Virus record (IMG/VR): IMGVR_UViG_3300015245_000045
Location: 1 to 50,222 of that record
From: a virus
DNA length: 50,222 nt
Direction: 5' to 3' (one strand)
The position numbers and the translations under genes are program-made. This document shows, piece by piece, positions 15,145 through 23,655 of this stretch. A model generated the notes under the pieces. It worked only from the letters and a program-made list of their open reading frames with translations. It did no database searches and was not told the DNA's origin. Position 1 is the first letter of the stretch, and every line of letters begins with the position of its first letter.

Positions 15145-15360
15145 ATGGCGAAGTGGCGGTGCCCGGCCTGCGGGCATGAGGTCGAAGCCCTCCTGCGTCC
15201 GGGAGCGGCATCGGCGCCCGTCACCGTCTGCGTCCACAACAACGCGCCGGCCAAGCTGACCAGCACCAGCAGGGACAACGCGGACGGGAGCCGGGCTATC
15301 GACATCTACATTGAGGCCAAAGCTCGGCCCAAGCCTCCGCCGCAGCAACCTCCGGTTTGA
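15145..15360 (+). CDS. zinc-ribbon mini-protein sharing a motif with the tape measure C-terminus
   Basis: A 71-residue protein. CPACGHE at residues 6-12 is half of a zinc ribbon. Residues about 25-58 read VTVCVHNNAPAKLTST, then DNADGSRAIDIYIEA. This closely parallels the C-terminal region of the tape measure protein (VTVNVHNNSSAEVATTS, DNSDGSRQIDIYIEQ). The protein ends in a Pro-rich tail. The copy suggests interaction with a shared partner, or gene duplication. Function unknown. Confidence 0.7.
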   Translation: MAKWRCPACGHEVEALLRPGAASAPVTVCVHNNAPAKLTSTSRDNADGSRAIDIYIEAKARPKPPPQQPPV

Positions 15361-15415
15361 CGGGCCTCGTGGCGCGCTGCACAATCGCGCGCAAAGATTC
15401 ACTGAGGACGCCTCC

Positions 15416-15565
15416 ATGAGCCCAACCCGGCAACGCCCGGGTCGCTCGGAGCGCCAGCAGTCTCGCAACGGTGGTACCCCGCAGCAGCAGGGTCGCGTCA
15501 ATCCGGCTTCACAAGCTGGTGCGCCGCGTGACCGCCGACCCCCGCAACCGCAATCCGGTCGCTGA
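15416..15565 (+). CDS. possible 49-aa basic peptide overlapping the protease start
   Basis: ATG 15416 has a good GAGGA Shine-Dalgarno 8 nt upstream and opens 49 codons of a Arg/Gln/Pro-rich peptide (MSPTRQRPGRSERQQSRNGG). It overlaps the first 95 nt of the protease frame. It may be a real leader peptide that couples translation into the protease gene, or only the visible end of a start-site ambiguity. Low confidence. Confidence 0.35.
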   Translation: MSPTRQRPGRSERQQSRNGGTPQQQGRVNPASQAGAPRDRRPPQPQSGR

Positions 15566-16232
15566 CCTCGACCCGCTCGGCGTCTGCCGATCCACGCTCG
15601 CGCTGGAGAACGCCGAGGTCATCCGCTCGCCCACGGCCGGCGGTGCTCCACGCTTTGTCATCTCCACCGATCAGGTCGACCTGCATGGCGACATCGTCGT
15701 GCAGGCCGGGCTGGTGCCGGTCGAAGACCGCATCCCGGCGCAGGTCGACCACTCCGGGAAGATGCGCGACCTGATCGGGTACTGGAAAAACATCAAGACC
15801 GAGTCCAAGCGCACGCTGGCCGACCTCGTGCTCTTCGACCCCGGCGTCTCGAAGATGGCCGACATGATCCGGGCGCTGCACGAAGCCGGCATCCGCATGG
15901 CGGCCAGCATCGGCTTCCACCCCGACCTTGAGGACGGCGGCTACGAGTTGCTGCGCGACCCTGCGAACGACTGGGTGACGGGCGTGAAGTACCTGCGCGC
16001 GAAGCTGGTGGAGACCTCGGTGGTCGTTGTACCCGCGAACCCGGGCGCGCTGTCCGTTCGCAGTCTGGACATTGCCAAGCACTTCGGCATCAGCGCCGAG
16101 CGCATGCAGAAATTTGTCGTAAGCGAGTCATCGCAGCAGCTGCTGCGCCAGATGCCCCGCCACGACGCACTGGCCCGAGCCGCAGCAGCGGTGCAGAAGG
16201 CCGATGCCATCCTGAAAGGGGTCCCATCATGA
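15471..16232 (+). CDS. HK97-family prohead protease
   Basis: About 253 residues from GTG 15471; GTG 15519 or 15528 are alternative starts and none has a good Shine-Dalgarno. Family features are VDHSGKMRDLIG with His94, AASIGF at about 145-150, and ETSVVVVPANPGA with Ser183. These match the U35 serine protease (herpesvirus assemblin-like) that matures the capsid by cutting the delta domain of the major capsid protein. The stop overlaps the capsid gene start by 4 nt. Placement directly before the capsid gene is canonical. Confidence 0.9.
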   Translation: MVPRSSRVASIRLHKLVRRVTADPRNRNPVADLDPLGVCRSTLALENAEVIRSPTAGGAPRFVISTDQVDLHGDIVVQAGLVPVEDRIPAQVDHSGKMRDLIGYWKNIKTESKRTLADLVLFDPGVSKMADMIRALHEAGIRMAASIGFHPDLEDGGYELLRDPANDWVTGVKYLRAKLVETSVVVVPANPGALSVRSLDIAKHFGISAERMQKFVVSESSQQLLRQMPRHDALARAAAAVQKADAILKGVPS

Positions 16233-17674
16233 CCCTCGCAGAAAAGCTCATCGCCAAGCGTGGCGAGATCGTCGCCAACAAGGACGCGCTCACCGCACTC
16301 ACCACCAAGGACTCGCTGGACGACTCCGAGATGGTTCAACTGGACGAACTGACCTCGACTTCCGAGCGGCTCGCCAAGGAGTACGCCGCTTATGACCGCG
16401 CCGAGAAGGCGCTCTCCGCTGGCGCGCTGCCGGCGTTGAGCGGTGCCCCGGCCGCTCGCAGTGCCCCGGCCACCGCTGGCGCCCCGGCGGTGCTGACGCG
16501 GGGCTTCCGCAGGGAAGTGAACCCCATCGACATCCTCGTGCGCAGCGCGCTGATCGCGCTGGACTCGAATGTGACTCGCGAACCCGTCGAGTCGGTCATT
16601 GCCCGGCGCTATCCCGATGACCTGCACGTGATCGAGACCTCCAAGCTGCTCGTCTCGTGGGGCGCTGGCCCGAACGGCATCGTCACGCGCGCGGCGCAGA
16701 CGCCGGCCATGACCAACGTGCAGGGATGGGCGCAGGAACTGGTGCGCGAGGGCTTCGCCGCCTTCATGGACGCGCTCGAAGTCGAGGCGATCGTCCCGCG
16801 CCTGCCGCTGGACAAGTACGAGTTCGACCTCTACGGGAAGATCACCATCCCGTACCGCGAAGCCGGCCAGAAGCCCGACCTGCGCGGCACCTTCCGCGCC
16901 GAGGGCGCCCCGATCCGCGTGGGCCGCACGACCGTCAAGAGCAAGTCGCTCACCCCGAAGTCGATGGGTGTGATCGGTGAGTTCACCAAGGAACTGCTGC
17001 GCCGTTCGACGCCCAACATCGAAGAGGCGGTCCGCAAGTGGATGCTGGAGGACACGGCCATTGCGCTCGACGGCATCTTCTTCGACGCCGTTGCCGGGAC
17101 CTTGATCCGCCCGGCTGGCCTGCGCAACGGCATCGCGCCTGAAGACACCGGCGCCTCCTCGGGCAACCTGCCCAACAACATCGACGCCGACCTGATGGCC
17201 CGGATCTCGGTGCTGGCGAAGTACAACATGCTCAAGCGCCCGGTGTGGGTCATGAACCCGGTGAACGCCATCGCGCTCTCCTTCGCCAAGACGGCGACGG
17301 GCGACACGGCCTATCCCTCGATGAACACCGAGGGGCAGGGCACGCTGGCGAAGATCCCGGTCTACGCATCGACCACGATGCCCGCCGACGTGGTGTTCCT
17401 GCTCGACGCGGCCTTCGTCGGCTTCGCTGGTGGCGCCCCGATCTTCGAGGGCTCGGACAGCGCCACGGTCCACGAGGAAGACGGCGAGCCGAACGCGGAC
17501 GGCGTGACTGGCGACACCGTCAAGCCCATCGACACGGCGGCGCCCGTTCGCTCATGGTTCCAAACCAACAGCGCGGGCGTGAAGGCCACGTGGGAGATCG
17601 ACTGGGCAACCGAGCAGGCGCACGCGGTGCAGGTCATCACTGGCGTGGCGTGGGGCACGCCGGCTGCGGCGTAA
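16229..17674 (+). CDS. major capsid protein, HK97 fold
   Basis: A 481-residue protein, ATG 16229 overlapping the protease stop. Residues about 1-65 form the charged coiled-coil delta/scaffold region. An Ala/Pro/Gly linker (about 70-88) precedes the HK97-fold body. Typical landmarks are FMDALEVEAIVPRLPLDKYE, RVGRTTVKSKSLTPKSMG, WMLEDTAIALDGIFFD and VMNPVNAIALSF. The delta region would be removed by the neighbouring protease. The length fits the family, and the C-terminus holds an acidic insertion near HEEDGEPNADGVTGD. Confidence 0.93.
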   Translation: MTLAEKLIAKRGEIVANKDALTALTTKDSLDDSEMVQLDELTSTSERLAKEYAAYDRAEKALSAGALPALSGAPAARSAPATAGAPAVLTRGFRREVNPIDILVRSALIALDSNVTREPVESVIARRYPDDLHVIETSKLLVSWGAGPNGIVTRAAQTPAMTNVQGWAQELVREGFAAFMDALEVEAIVPRLPLDKYEFDLYGKITIPYREAGQKPDLRGTFRAEGAPIRVGRTTVKSKSLTPKSMGVIGEFTKELLRRSTPNIEEAVRKWMLEDTAIALDGIFFDAVAGTLIRPAGLRNGIAPEDTGASSGNLPNNIDADLMARISVLAKYNMLKRPVWVMNPVNAIALSFAKTATGDTAYPSMNTEGQGTLAKIPVYASTTMPADVVFLLDAAFVGFAGGAPIFEGSDSATVHEEDGEPNADGVTGDTVKPIDTAAPVRSWFQTNSAGVKATWEIDWATEQAHAVQVITGVAWGTPAAA

Positions 17675-17686
17675 AGGACACGCAAA

Positions 17687-18481
17687 ATGGCCGAGTCCGC
17701 CAAGTCCTCAAAGGGCGTGTCGATGTACCTCTCGAAGGGGGGGACCGAGCCGGCCACCGTCAAGCCGACGGCGATCAGCAAGGCCAACCCTGCGGTGGTC
17801 ACCGCGCCCGCGCCAGCCGCACCCGCTCCGGCCTATGCGCCGGGGCAGGTCATCTACATGCACGACACCGGGTTCACGGAACTCGACGAGAAGTTCTTCA
17901 CCATAGACGCGGTGGTCGACGCGACGGGCTTCTCGCTGCTCGGCTCCGACACGACCGACAGCAAGGGCGTGCTCGGTGCCAACGCCGAGTTCGAGGTCTA
18001 CGACAACGCGAACCTGATCAAGATGTGCTTGAACAACTTTGCGTTCAACCTCGAAGCCCCGGGCACGATCCCGGCCGGCACGTACTGCAACCCGACCGCG
18101 ACGCTGCCCTCGACGGCGACCGCTGTCGGCGGTGCGACGCTGGGCGGCTGGATCGACAAGGACGACCTCGCCTATCGGGAGTTGCTGCTCGCGGAAGAGG
18201 ACGGCGAGACCCGGGTGTTCGTGATCGTGCTTCCGCAGAATCAAGGCGAGATCATTTCGTCGATGACGATCTCGGGGATCACGTGGGATATCCCGCTGGA
18301 GGGCGGGATGGCCTTCACGGCGACCGGTGTCCTGCAATCGAAGCCGCGCCATATCTTCGCGGCGGTCGAGGACCCCGAGGCGCTCGCCGCGCCGGTCAGC
18401 GAACCGAGCACCGGCCCCGCGCCGATCCCGCCGGCACCACCGGCCAGCCCGCCGGAGACCGTCGAACCCGCGACCGCTTGA
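17687..18481 (+). CDS. putative major tail tube protein
   Basis: A 264-residue protein. The N-terminus SAKSSKGVSMYLSKGG and AISKANPAVVTA resemble tail tube proteins of siphoviruses of high-GC proteobacteria. The body has beta-sheet elements (FAFNLEAPGTIPAGTYC, MTISGITWDIPLEGGMAFTA). The Ala/Pro-rich C-terminal tail (PIPPAPPASPPE) and a similar insertion near residue 45 are flexible linkers. Its place between capsid and portal genes is unusual, so a head decoration role is an alternative. A strong terminator follows. Confidence 0.6.
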   Translation: MAESAKSSKGVSMYLSKGGTEPATVKPTAISKANPAVVTAPAPAAPAPAYAPGQVIYMHDTGFTELDEKFFTIDAVVDATGFSLLGSDTTDSKGVLGANAEFEVYDNANLIKMCLNNFAFNLEAPGTIPAGTYCNPTATLPSTATAVGGATLGGWIDKDDLAYRELLLAEEDGETRVFVIVLPQNQGEIISSMTISGITWDIPLEGGMAFTATGVLQSKPRHIFAAVEDPEALAAPVSEPSTGPAPIPPAPPASPPETVEPATA

Positions 18482-18535
18482 ACTGGGGTGTGCATTCTTT
18501 CTCCTCCTACCTCCTCTTTCCTCGCACACCTTTTG

Positions 18536-18571
18536 GGGCCGGTCCGGTCGTATCCGGCCCGGTCCCTTTTT
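18536..18571 (+). terminator. probable intrinsic terminator after tail tube gene
   Basis: Stem gggccgg (18536-18542) / ccggccc (18554-18560) with an 11-nt loop, then ggtccc and five T residues (18567-18571). The 6-nt gap between stem and T-run weakens it. It lies in the 111-bp gap after the tail tube gene, where it could set high capsid and tail tube expression apart from downstream genes. Confidence 0.6.
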
Positions 18572-18592
18572 CATTCTTGAAGGAGTCCCGCG

Positions 18593-19159
18593 ATGGCCAC
18601 CAGTACCACCAAGACGAAACCGGCGCCGGCACCCGCACCCGCCGCCGACGCGATCAAGGCGGCAAGCGCACAGCCTGTCGCCGCGCCCGCTGCGCACCCG
18701 CCAATGAGTGCCTACGCCAACGCGTGGGTCTACCGGCCGAAGGTCGCGCTCGCGGGAAACCGGACCGGCTTCGTCTGGGTCCTCAAGGCTGACCTTGCGA
18801 CGATGATCGCGGCCGGCGATGCGGTCGACCCGTACACCACGCCCTACCTGCCTGCGATCACCAACACGCCGGCGCCGGCGCCGGCACCCGCTCCGGGTCC
18901 GGCACCCGCTCCGACGTCTATCGCGATCCTGTCCTTCTCGGCCGAGAGTCCGACGCGCTGCACGGTGAGTGCGGCGGACGCTGCGAAGCTGGCGAACGGC
19001 GCCACGGTCACGGCCACCGCGTTTTCCGCGCCGCACGAGGATCTCAACGGCTCCAGCGGCACCGTGGCCAACCTCACCACGCAGGACTTCCAACTGCAGG
19101 GCGTCGATATGACTGCCGTCGACGTCGGGGGCGTGACCGCCACGGCCACGGTCAGCTAA
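18593..19159 (+). CDS. hypothetical virion-region protein with Pro/Ala linkers
   Basis: A 188-residue protein, GGAG about 8 nt upstream of ATG 18593. A Lys/Pro/Ala-rich N-terminus (about 1-35) leads to a small domain (YANAWVYRPKVALAGNRTGF). A second PAPAPAPG-type linker follows at about 92-103, then a C-terminal beta domain (SIAILSFSAESPTRCTVS) that looks Ig-like. It may be a capsid decoration or adhesion protein. No family assignment. Confidence 0.65.
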   Translation: MATSTTKTKPAPAPAPAADAIKAASAQPVAAPAAHPPMSAYANAWVYRPKVALAGNRTGFVWVLKADLATMIAAGDAVDPYTTPYLPAITNTPAPAPAPAPGPAPAPTSIAILSFSAESPTRCTVSAADAAKLANGATVTATAFSAPHEDLNGSSGTVANLTTQDFQLQGVDMTAVDVGGVTATATVS

Positions 19160-19172
19160 GAGGGCCCGCGCT

Positions 19173-20642
19173 GTGGCCTTCACTCTGGTGCCCTCGGGCT
19201 TTACCTCGCTGGTCGCGCGGGTGCGCAAGTCGTGGGAAGCGGCCGAGGGCTCGTGGCGCGGCCCGTTCTTCGGGCAGGGCGAGTTGACCGGCGCGACGTT
19301 CGAACTGGGCGCCATCGAGGACGGCTTCCAACGCAACCTCGCGGTGCCGACTGGCGGCGCCCGGCTGATCCCGATGGTGTACGCGGCGGTCATGGCGAAC
19401 GCGAAGGCGGGCGCGACCTGCTGGCCCAAGCACATGCGCGAAAGCACGCCGGGCAGCAAGAAGTTCGACCAGATCACCACCAGCCCGGCCTCGCGCATCT
19501 TCCGCGAGGCCAACCCGTACGAGACGTGGCCGGTCTTCCTGCTCAACATGCTCGCCACACTCGGCTTCGACGGCCAAGCCTACGCGCTGGCGGTGCGCGA
19601 TGACCGGGGCGCCGTGAAGCAGCTGCACCGGATGCCACGCGGCACCATGTCGCCGCGCATCAGCCCCGTCGACGGCAGCGTCTTCTATGGCGTGGGCGGC
19701 AATCAGTTCCTGCCCGACCTCGATGGGCTGGACTACGTGGTGCCGGCGCGCGACGTCTGGCATCTGCGCCAGCACTGCCCGCGCCACCCGCTCATGGGCG
19801 AGCCGGCCTGCAACGCGGCGGCTCTGGCGATGGGAACCAACGTCGCGCTCTCGCGTTCGCAGGCGGTCTTCTTCGCGCGCATGTCGCGGCCCTCGGGCGT
19901 GCTGGTGAGCGACCAGCAACTCAATCAAGACCAGATGACCCGGCTGCGGGCCAACTGGGATGCGCAGTCGGCCAAGCTGGCGCAGGGCGGCGTGCCGATC
20001 CTTGGCAACGGCGTCAAGTGGGTGGGCATGGCGCTGTCCAGCGAGGACTCGCAACTCACCGAGGCGCAGCGCATGTCGGGTGAGGACATTGCCCGGGTGT
20101 ATGGCGTGCCGCTGCCGGTGGTGGGCGAGTTGTCGCACGCGACCATGACCAACGTCGAGCAGCTGGTGAGCCTCTGGCTTTCCACCGGCCTCACTTCCCT
20201 GCTGGAGTTGATCGAGCGCGACTTGAATCGCCTGTTCGGCTTCGACGGTTATGGCGAGTACGTCGACCTCGACCCGAAGGCGCTGCTGCGCACCGACTTC
20301 GCCGGGCGCATCGAGGCGCTGTGCAAGGGCATCCAAGGATCGCTCTTCAAGCCCAACGAAGCGCGCGCCTTCGAGGACCTCTCGCCGGTCGACGCGGGCG
20401 ACAAGCTCTACGCGCAGGCGCAGATGCAGGAACTGGGCACCAAGCTGGAAAGCGCGACCGCGCCGGGCGACGCCGCTGGCGGCACAGCCCCGCCGACCGT
20501 GGCCGACCCGAACGCCGAGCCGGCGGCCAACGACGACAGCGCGCAGGCGCCGAACGCGGCCGATGCCAAGGCGTGGGCCGAATGGGCGGTCGAGCGGGCC
20601 ATGAAGCGCGCGCTCGCCGCGCCAGAGGAGATCTCGCCATGA
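19173..20642 (+). CDS. portal protein, HK97 family
   Basis: A 489-residue protein from GTG 19173. Family features include [20 protein letters not shown], the [11 protein letters not shown] and [10 protein letters not shown] segments, and [20 protein letters not shown]. The stem and clip helices follow ([40 protein letters not shown]). The portal is the dodecameric vertex through which terminase pumps DNA. The disordered acidic C-terminus ([16 protein letters not shown]) ends in a helix. It lies after the capsid genes rather than before them, an unusual order. Its stop overlaps the collagen-like gene start. Confidence 0.93.
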   Translation: MAFTLVPSGFTSLVARVRKSWEAAEGSWRGPFFGQGELTGATFELGAIEDGFQRNLAVPTGGARLIPMVYAAVMANAKAGATCWPKHMRESTPGSKKFDQITTSPASRIFREANPYETWPVFLLNMLATLGFDGQAYALAVRDDRGAVKQLHRMPRGTMSPRISPVDGSVFYGVGGNQFLPDLDGLDYVVPARDVWHLRQHCPRHPLMGEPACNAAALAMGTNVALSRSQAVFFARMSRPSGVLVSDQQLNQDQMTRLRANWDAQSAKLAQGGVPILGNGVKWVGMALSSEDSQLTEAQRMSGEDIARVYGVPLPVVGELSHATMTNVEQLVSLWLSTGLTSLLELIERDLNRLFGFDGYGEYVDLDPKALLRTDFAGRIEALCKGIQGSLFKPNEARAFEDLSPVDAGDKLYAQAQMQELGTKLESATAPGDAAGGTAPPTVADPNAEPAANDDSAQAPNAADAKAWAEWAVERAMKRALAAPEEISP

Positions 20643-21661
20643 CCGCCGCCGCCGCTGCCGTTCGCCTGCCCGACATCACCACGCTCGACGCGGTCGGGGG
20701 AATCCTCGGGCGCGAGTTGGGCACGCGCGACGCCCGGCTGAAGGCGCTCGAAGACCGCGAGCCCATTCCCGGCCCACCCGGACCGCCCGGGCCACCGGGA
20801 CTGGCGCAGGAAGGCCCGCCGGGGCCTCCGGGTGCGTCGATCAAGGGCGACCCGGGGGAACCGGGCCAGCCCGGGCCTGCGGGCCCACCGGGCGAAGCTG
20901 TGGCCGGGCCGCCGGGCCCGCCCGGGGAAAGCGTCAAGGGCGATCCGGGCGAGCGGGGTGAACCCGGGCCGCCCGGGGCCAGCGTGGAGGGCCCTCCCGG
21001 GCCCGCTGGGCCGCCCGGCGAAAGCGTGCGGGGGGATATGGGCCCTCCGGGCGATCAGGGCGCCACGGGCCTGTGTGGGGCTGGCATCGATTCCCCGGCA
21101 TGGGCGCCCGGCATCCACCGCGAGGGCGTGCTGGTGCAGCACCACCTCGGGCAGCACTTCCGCGCCCGCAAGGACACGGCCAGCGAGCCGCCCGGCGAGG
21201 ACTGGGAGCGCATCGGCACCGCCGGCTTCCGGCTGGCCGGCGGCTTCATGGAAGGGCGCCAGTACCTCGAAGGCGATCTCTTCGTGCGCGACTATGGCCT
21301 GTTCGTCTGGAGCGCCGGTGAGGCCCACCTGTGGGCCGGGCGGGGCGCCAAGGGGGACCCGGGCCCGCGTGGCATCCCGGGCCAGAACGGTGCCCCGGGC
21401 AAGGCCGGCGACGATGGCGCCAGCATCGAAGCCTTCGAGGTGCGCGGCTCCAAGGTGGTCATCGTCCAGCGCACGGCCGGCGGCGAGATGCGCGACTTCG
21501 TGGTCGACCTTGTGCCGACGCTGGAGGCCACGCTGGAGATCTTTCAGAACCGGCTCGAGATCGAGGTGCAGCGCATGGAGGAGCGATTCGACGTGCGGCT
21601 GGCGAAGGCGCTGGACGGCCGCGTGGTGGTCGAGTCGAAAGACTGGAGGGCGCCGAAGTGA
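20639..21661 (+). CDS. collagen-like Gly-X-Y repeat protein
   Basis: A 340-residue protein. After a helical N-terminus (residues 1-42) comes a long Gly-X-Y tract at about 45-146, rich in GPP, GDP and GES triplets. A globular Trp-rich region follows at about 150-232 ([17 protein letters not shown]), a second short Gly-X-Y tract at 236-261 ([20 protein letters not shown]), and a C-terminal coiled coil at about 293-325. Such proteins form trimeric rods on virions. The ATG overlaps the portal stop. It is probably a structural spike or fibre at the head or neck; exact location is unknown. Confidence 0.85.
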   Translation: MTAAAAAVRLPDITTLDAVGGILGRELGTRDARLKALEDREPIPGPPGPPGPPGLAQEGPPGPPGASIKGDPGEPGQPGPAGPPGEAVAGPPGPPGESVKGDPGERGEPGPPGASVEGPPGPAGPPGESVRGDMGPPGDQGATGLCGAGIDSPAWAPGIHREGVLVQHHLGQHFRARKDTASEPPGEDWERIGTAGFRLAGGFMEGRQYLEGDLFVRDYGLFVWSAGEAHLWAGRGAKGDPGPRGIPGQNGAPGKAGDDGASIEAFEVRGSKVVIVQRTAGGEMRDFVVDLVPTLEATLEIFQNRLEIEVQRMEERFDVRLAKALDGRVVVESKDWRAPK

Positions 21662-21975
21662 CCCGCCCGCCCGCGCTCCTGCTCACGCTCGCCTTCGCGC
21701 TGGTGCTGGTCGCCTGCGGGACGACCGCGAGCAGCAAGCGCGACCTCGAAGTCGAAGGCACGCTGCCGCGCGCCATCGGGCTCGGCGCCTTCGCCTCGTC
21801 GTGCCTCTTCCTCTGCTACGTCCGCGCGCAGACCACGCAGGGCGACGTCGTGCGCGAGGACGCTGGCGCCGACTCGATCACCGTCCACCGCGAAGCGACC
21901 GAGGACATTCATGGCAACGCGGGCAAGCCGAACAAACCGCGCCTCGCCGTCAAGCCGGCCGCGAAGAAGGAGTAA
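21658..21975 (+). CDS. putative small lipoprotein
   Basis: A 105-residue protein from GTG 21658 (GGAGGG upstream, GTGA overlap). [19 protein letters not shown] is a signal peptide with lipobox LVAC. A second hydrophobic segment at about 41-55 and a Lys/Pro-rich tail follow. It lies inside the virion operon between the collagen-like gene and a tiny membrane protein gene. It could be an outer-membrane spanin-like or exclusion lipoprotein; neither is shown. Confidence 0.68.
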   Translation: MTRPPALLLTLAFALVLVACGTTASSKRDLEVEGTLPRAIGLGAFASSCLFLCYVRAQTTQGDVVREDAGADSITVHREATEDIHGNAGKPNKPRLAVKPAAKKE

Positions 21976-21981
21976 CGCCAT

Positions 21982-22128
21982 ATGGTCTCCCTGATCTTTC
22001 TCATCGCCGCCGTCGTGCTCTTCGTCCTCGCGGCGGTCGGCGTGCCCTCGCCACCGAAGTTCAACTTCATCGCGGCGGGGCTGGCCTGCTTCGCGCTGTC
22101 CTCGCTGCTGGTGGGGCGCCTGCCATGA
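21982..22128 (+). CDS. small membrane protein, 48 aa
   Basis: A 48-residue ORF, short enough to be missed by length cut-offs. It has two hydrophobic segments, LIFLIAAVVLFVLAAVGV and FIAAGLACFALSSLLVG, separated by a short PSPPKFN turn. AAGGAG lies about 10 nt upstream and the stop overlaps the connector gene start. Similar tiny hairpin membrane proteins are common next to portal or connector genes in actinobacterial and proteobacterial phages. Function unknown. Confidence 0.65.
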   Translation: MVSLIFLIAAVVLFVLAAVGVPSPPKFNFIAAGLACFALSSLLVGRLP

Positions 22129-22826
22129 CGTGGGACATCGCCACCGCCAAGCGCCGGCTCGGCATCCCGACCGACAACACCGACAAGGACGACGACATCA
22201 AGAGCGCGATGGATGGCGCACTGGCGGCGGCCGAGTCGTACTGCGACCGGCGCTTCCTGAAGCAGGATGACGTGCAGGAGTTCACCCCGCCATACGCTGC
22301 CACGCTGCTGGTGCGGCGCTACCCGCTGGTGAGCCTGACCTCGCTGGCGCCGCTGGACCCGCAGCCCGACCCTGCGCCGGACCCGATTGCCATCCCGCAG
22401 CAGTGGCGCATGGACAAGAAGCACGGCATGGTCTTCGTCGTCGGCATGGCTCCCTACATCGACATGCTTGCCCCGGTCGGCTCGACGCCGCCGCCGGCCA
22501 ACGTGTTCATGGTGGGCGGGCGGCCCGGCTTCATCCTGTCCTTCGTCGGCGGCTACGACCCGCTGCCGGCGGATCTCGAAATGGCGCTGTGGATGGTCTT
22601 CGACTCGGTGTGGGGCGCGACGCCGGGGTGGGGCGCTGACGCCGGCACGCAGGGCGGTGGCGTGGTGAAGGGCTTTGGCATCGACGGGATGCGTCTGGAC
22701 TACGACAACACCACCGGCAGCGGCTCGGTCGGCTCGGGCAAGGTCGACGCATGGGGCGTGCTGCCGGCCAACGCTGTGGGCATCCTCGACTCGTATCGCG
22801 CCGAGTCGGCCGCGCTCGGGGGCTGA
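22125..22826 (+). CDS. head-tail connector (gp6-like) protein
   Basis: A 233-residue protein. The N-terminus MTWDIATAKRRLGIP and the DGALAAAESYCDRRF helix are typical of gp6/gp15-type head-completion adaptors. The middle has LLVRRYPLVSLTSL, and the C-terminal half a long helix before VKGFGIDGMRLDY. It joins the portal to the tail stopper. The protein is longer than the about 110-residue minimal family and has a Pro-rich insertion (DPQPDPAPDPIAIP). ATGA overlap with the next gene. Confidence 0.75.
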   Translation: MTWDIATAKRRLGIPTDNTDKDDDIKSAMDGALAAAESYCDRRFLKQDDVQEFTPPYAATLLVRRYPLVSLTSLAPLDPQPDPAPDPIAIPQQWRMDKKHGMVFVVGMAPYIDMLAPVGSTPPPANVFMVGGRPGFILSFVGGYDPLPADLEMALWMVFDSVWGATPGWGADAGTQGGGVVKGFGIDGMRLDYDNTTGSGSVGSGKVDAWGVLPANAVGILDSYRAESAALGG

Positions 22827-23194
22827 TGGTGAACGTCCTTGCCCGCGACTACAGCCGCGAGTTTGCCAAGGCGCTCGCGCGCATGGGCACGCCCGGGACG
22901 TTCGGCCGCGCCAAGGACGCGCCCGGCACGCCCGGGCTGGCGCTGAAGTTCCTCATGAAGCACCCGGGCCTGCGCGACGACGCCATTGTCAACAGCTACG
23001 GCATCAACGCGCAGATCATCACGCTGCCGCCGCTGGCCGAGTTCCTCGACACGCCGCCCGAGAAGTTCGATTGGGTCATCGAGGCCGGCACCGCTGGCAA
23101 GGACCTGCCGTACGTCTTCGACTCGGTGGTGCGTAAGGAGTTTGGCGGCGTGCTGATCGCATGGACCGCCTTCGTGCGCGGAAAGGGAGCCTGA
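22826..23194 (+). CDS. putative head-tail joining protein
   Basis: A 122-residue protein between connector and tail terminator-like genes. It contains LKFLMKHPGLRDDAIVNSYG and EFLDTPPEKFDWVIEAG segments. Its position suggests a head completion or neck role, but no motif confirms this. It overlaps the previous stop by 1-3 nt (TGATG). Confidence 0.6.
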   Translation: MVNVLARDYSREFAKALARMGTPGTFGRAKDAPGTPGLALKFLMKHPGLRDDAIVNSYGINAQIITLPPLAEFLDTPPEKFDWVIEAGTAGKDLPYVFDSVVRKEFGGVLIAWTAFVRGKGA

Positions 23195-23196
23195 CC

Positions 23197-23655
23197 ATGT
23201 CGAGCCTCTATGTACGCGACACCGTCCGGGGCTGGCTCAAGTCGGCCAGCGGGATCGTCCTGCCGTTCTTCGACACCATCAACGCCGAGGTTGACCCGCC
23301 GCTGCTCAACGCCCCGTGGTCGACGCTCGTTTTCGTCTCGGCCAACTCCACCAAGATCACCTACTGCGGCCTCATGGAAGAGCGCGGGACCTTCGACTTC
23401 GTTGCGCTCGGCCAAGCCGGCGTGGGCGACCGCGACCTCATCGCGGCGGCCGAGAACGATGTGGCGATCCTGCTGGCGCAGATCGATGCGCCGCACCGCC
23501 TCACGCTCCTGCGCGCGACGCCGCCCGAGGACTTCCTGCAGGCCGGCTCGACGCCTTGGTACACGGTGTCGATGGTCATCGATTACCTCTACGAGCAACC
23601 CATTTCAGGCACGACCGCGACGGTCAACAAAGGAGCAAATCATGCAGCTGCGTGA
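23197..23655 (+). CDS. putative tail completion/terminator protein
   Basis: A 152-residue protein starting MSSLYVRDTVRGWLKSASG. The size, the alpha/beta pattern with DVAILLAQIDAPHRLTLL, and the place between neck protein and tail chaperone fit a tail terminator (lambda gpU/HK97 gp10-like). No sequence motif proves it. Its last 14 nt overlap the chaperone start. Confidence 0.55.
   Translation: MSSLYVRDTVRGWLKSASGIVLPFFDTINAEVDPPLLNAPWSTLVFVSANSTKITYCGLMEERGTFDFVALGQAGVGDRDLIAAAENDVAILLAQIDAPHRLTLLRATPPEDFLQAGSTPWYTVSMVIDYLYEQPISGTTATVNKGANHAAA

Noticed and set aside
20770-21070. GC-rich ccgggc palindromes as terminators or recombination sites.
   Set aside because: They come from the codon pattern of Gly-Pro-Pro repeats in the collagen-like gene and occur at almost every triplet.
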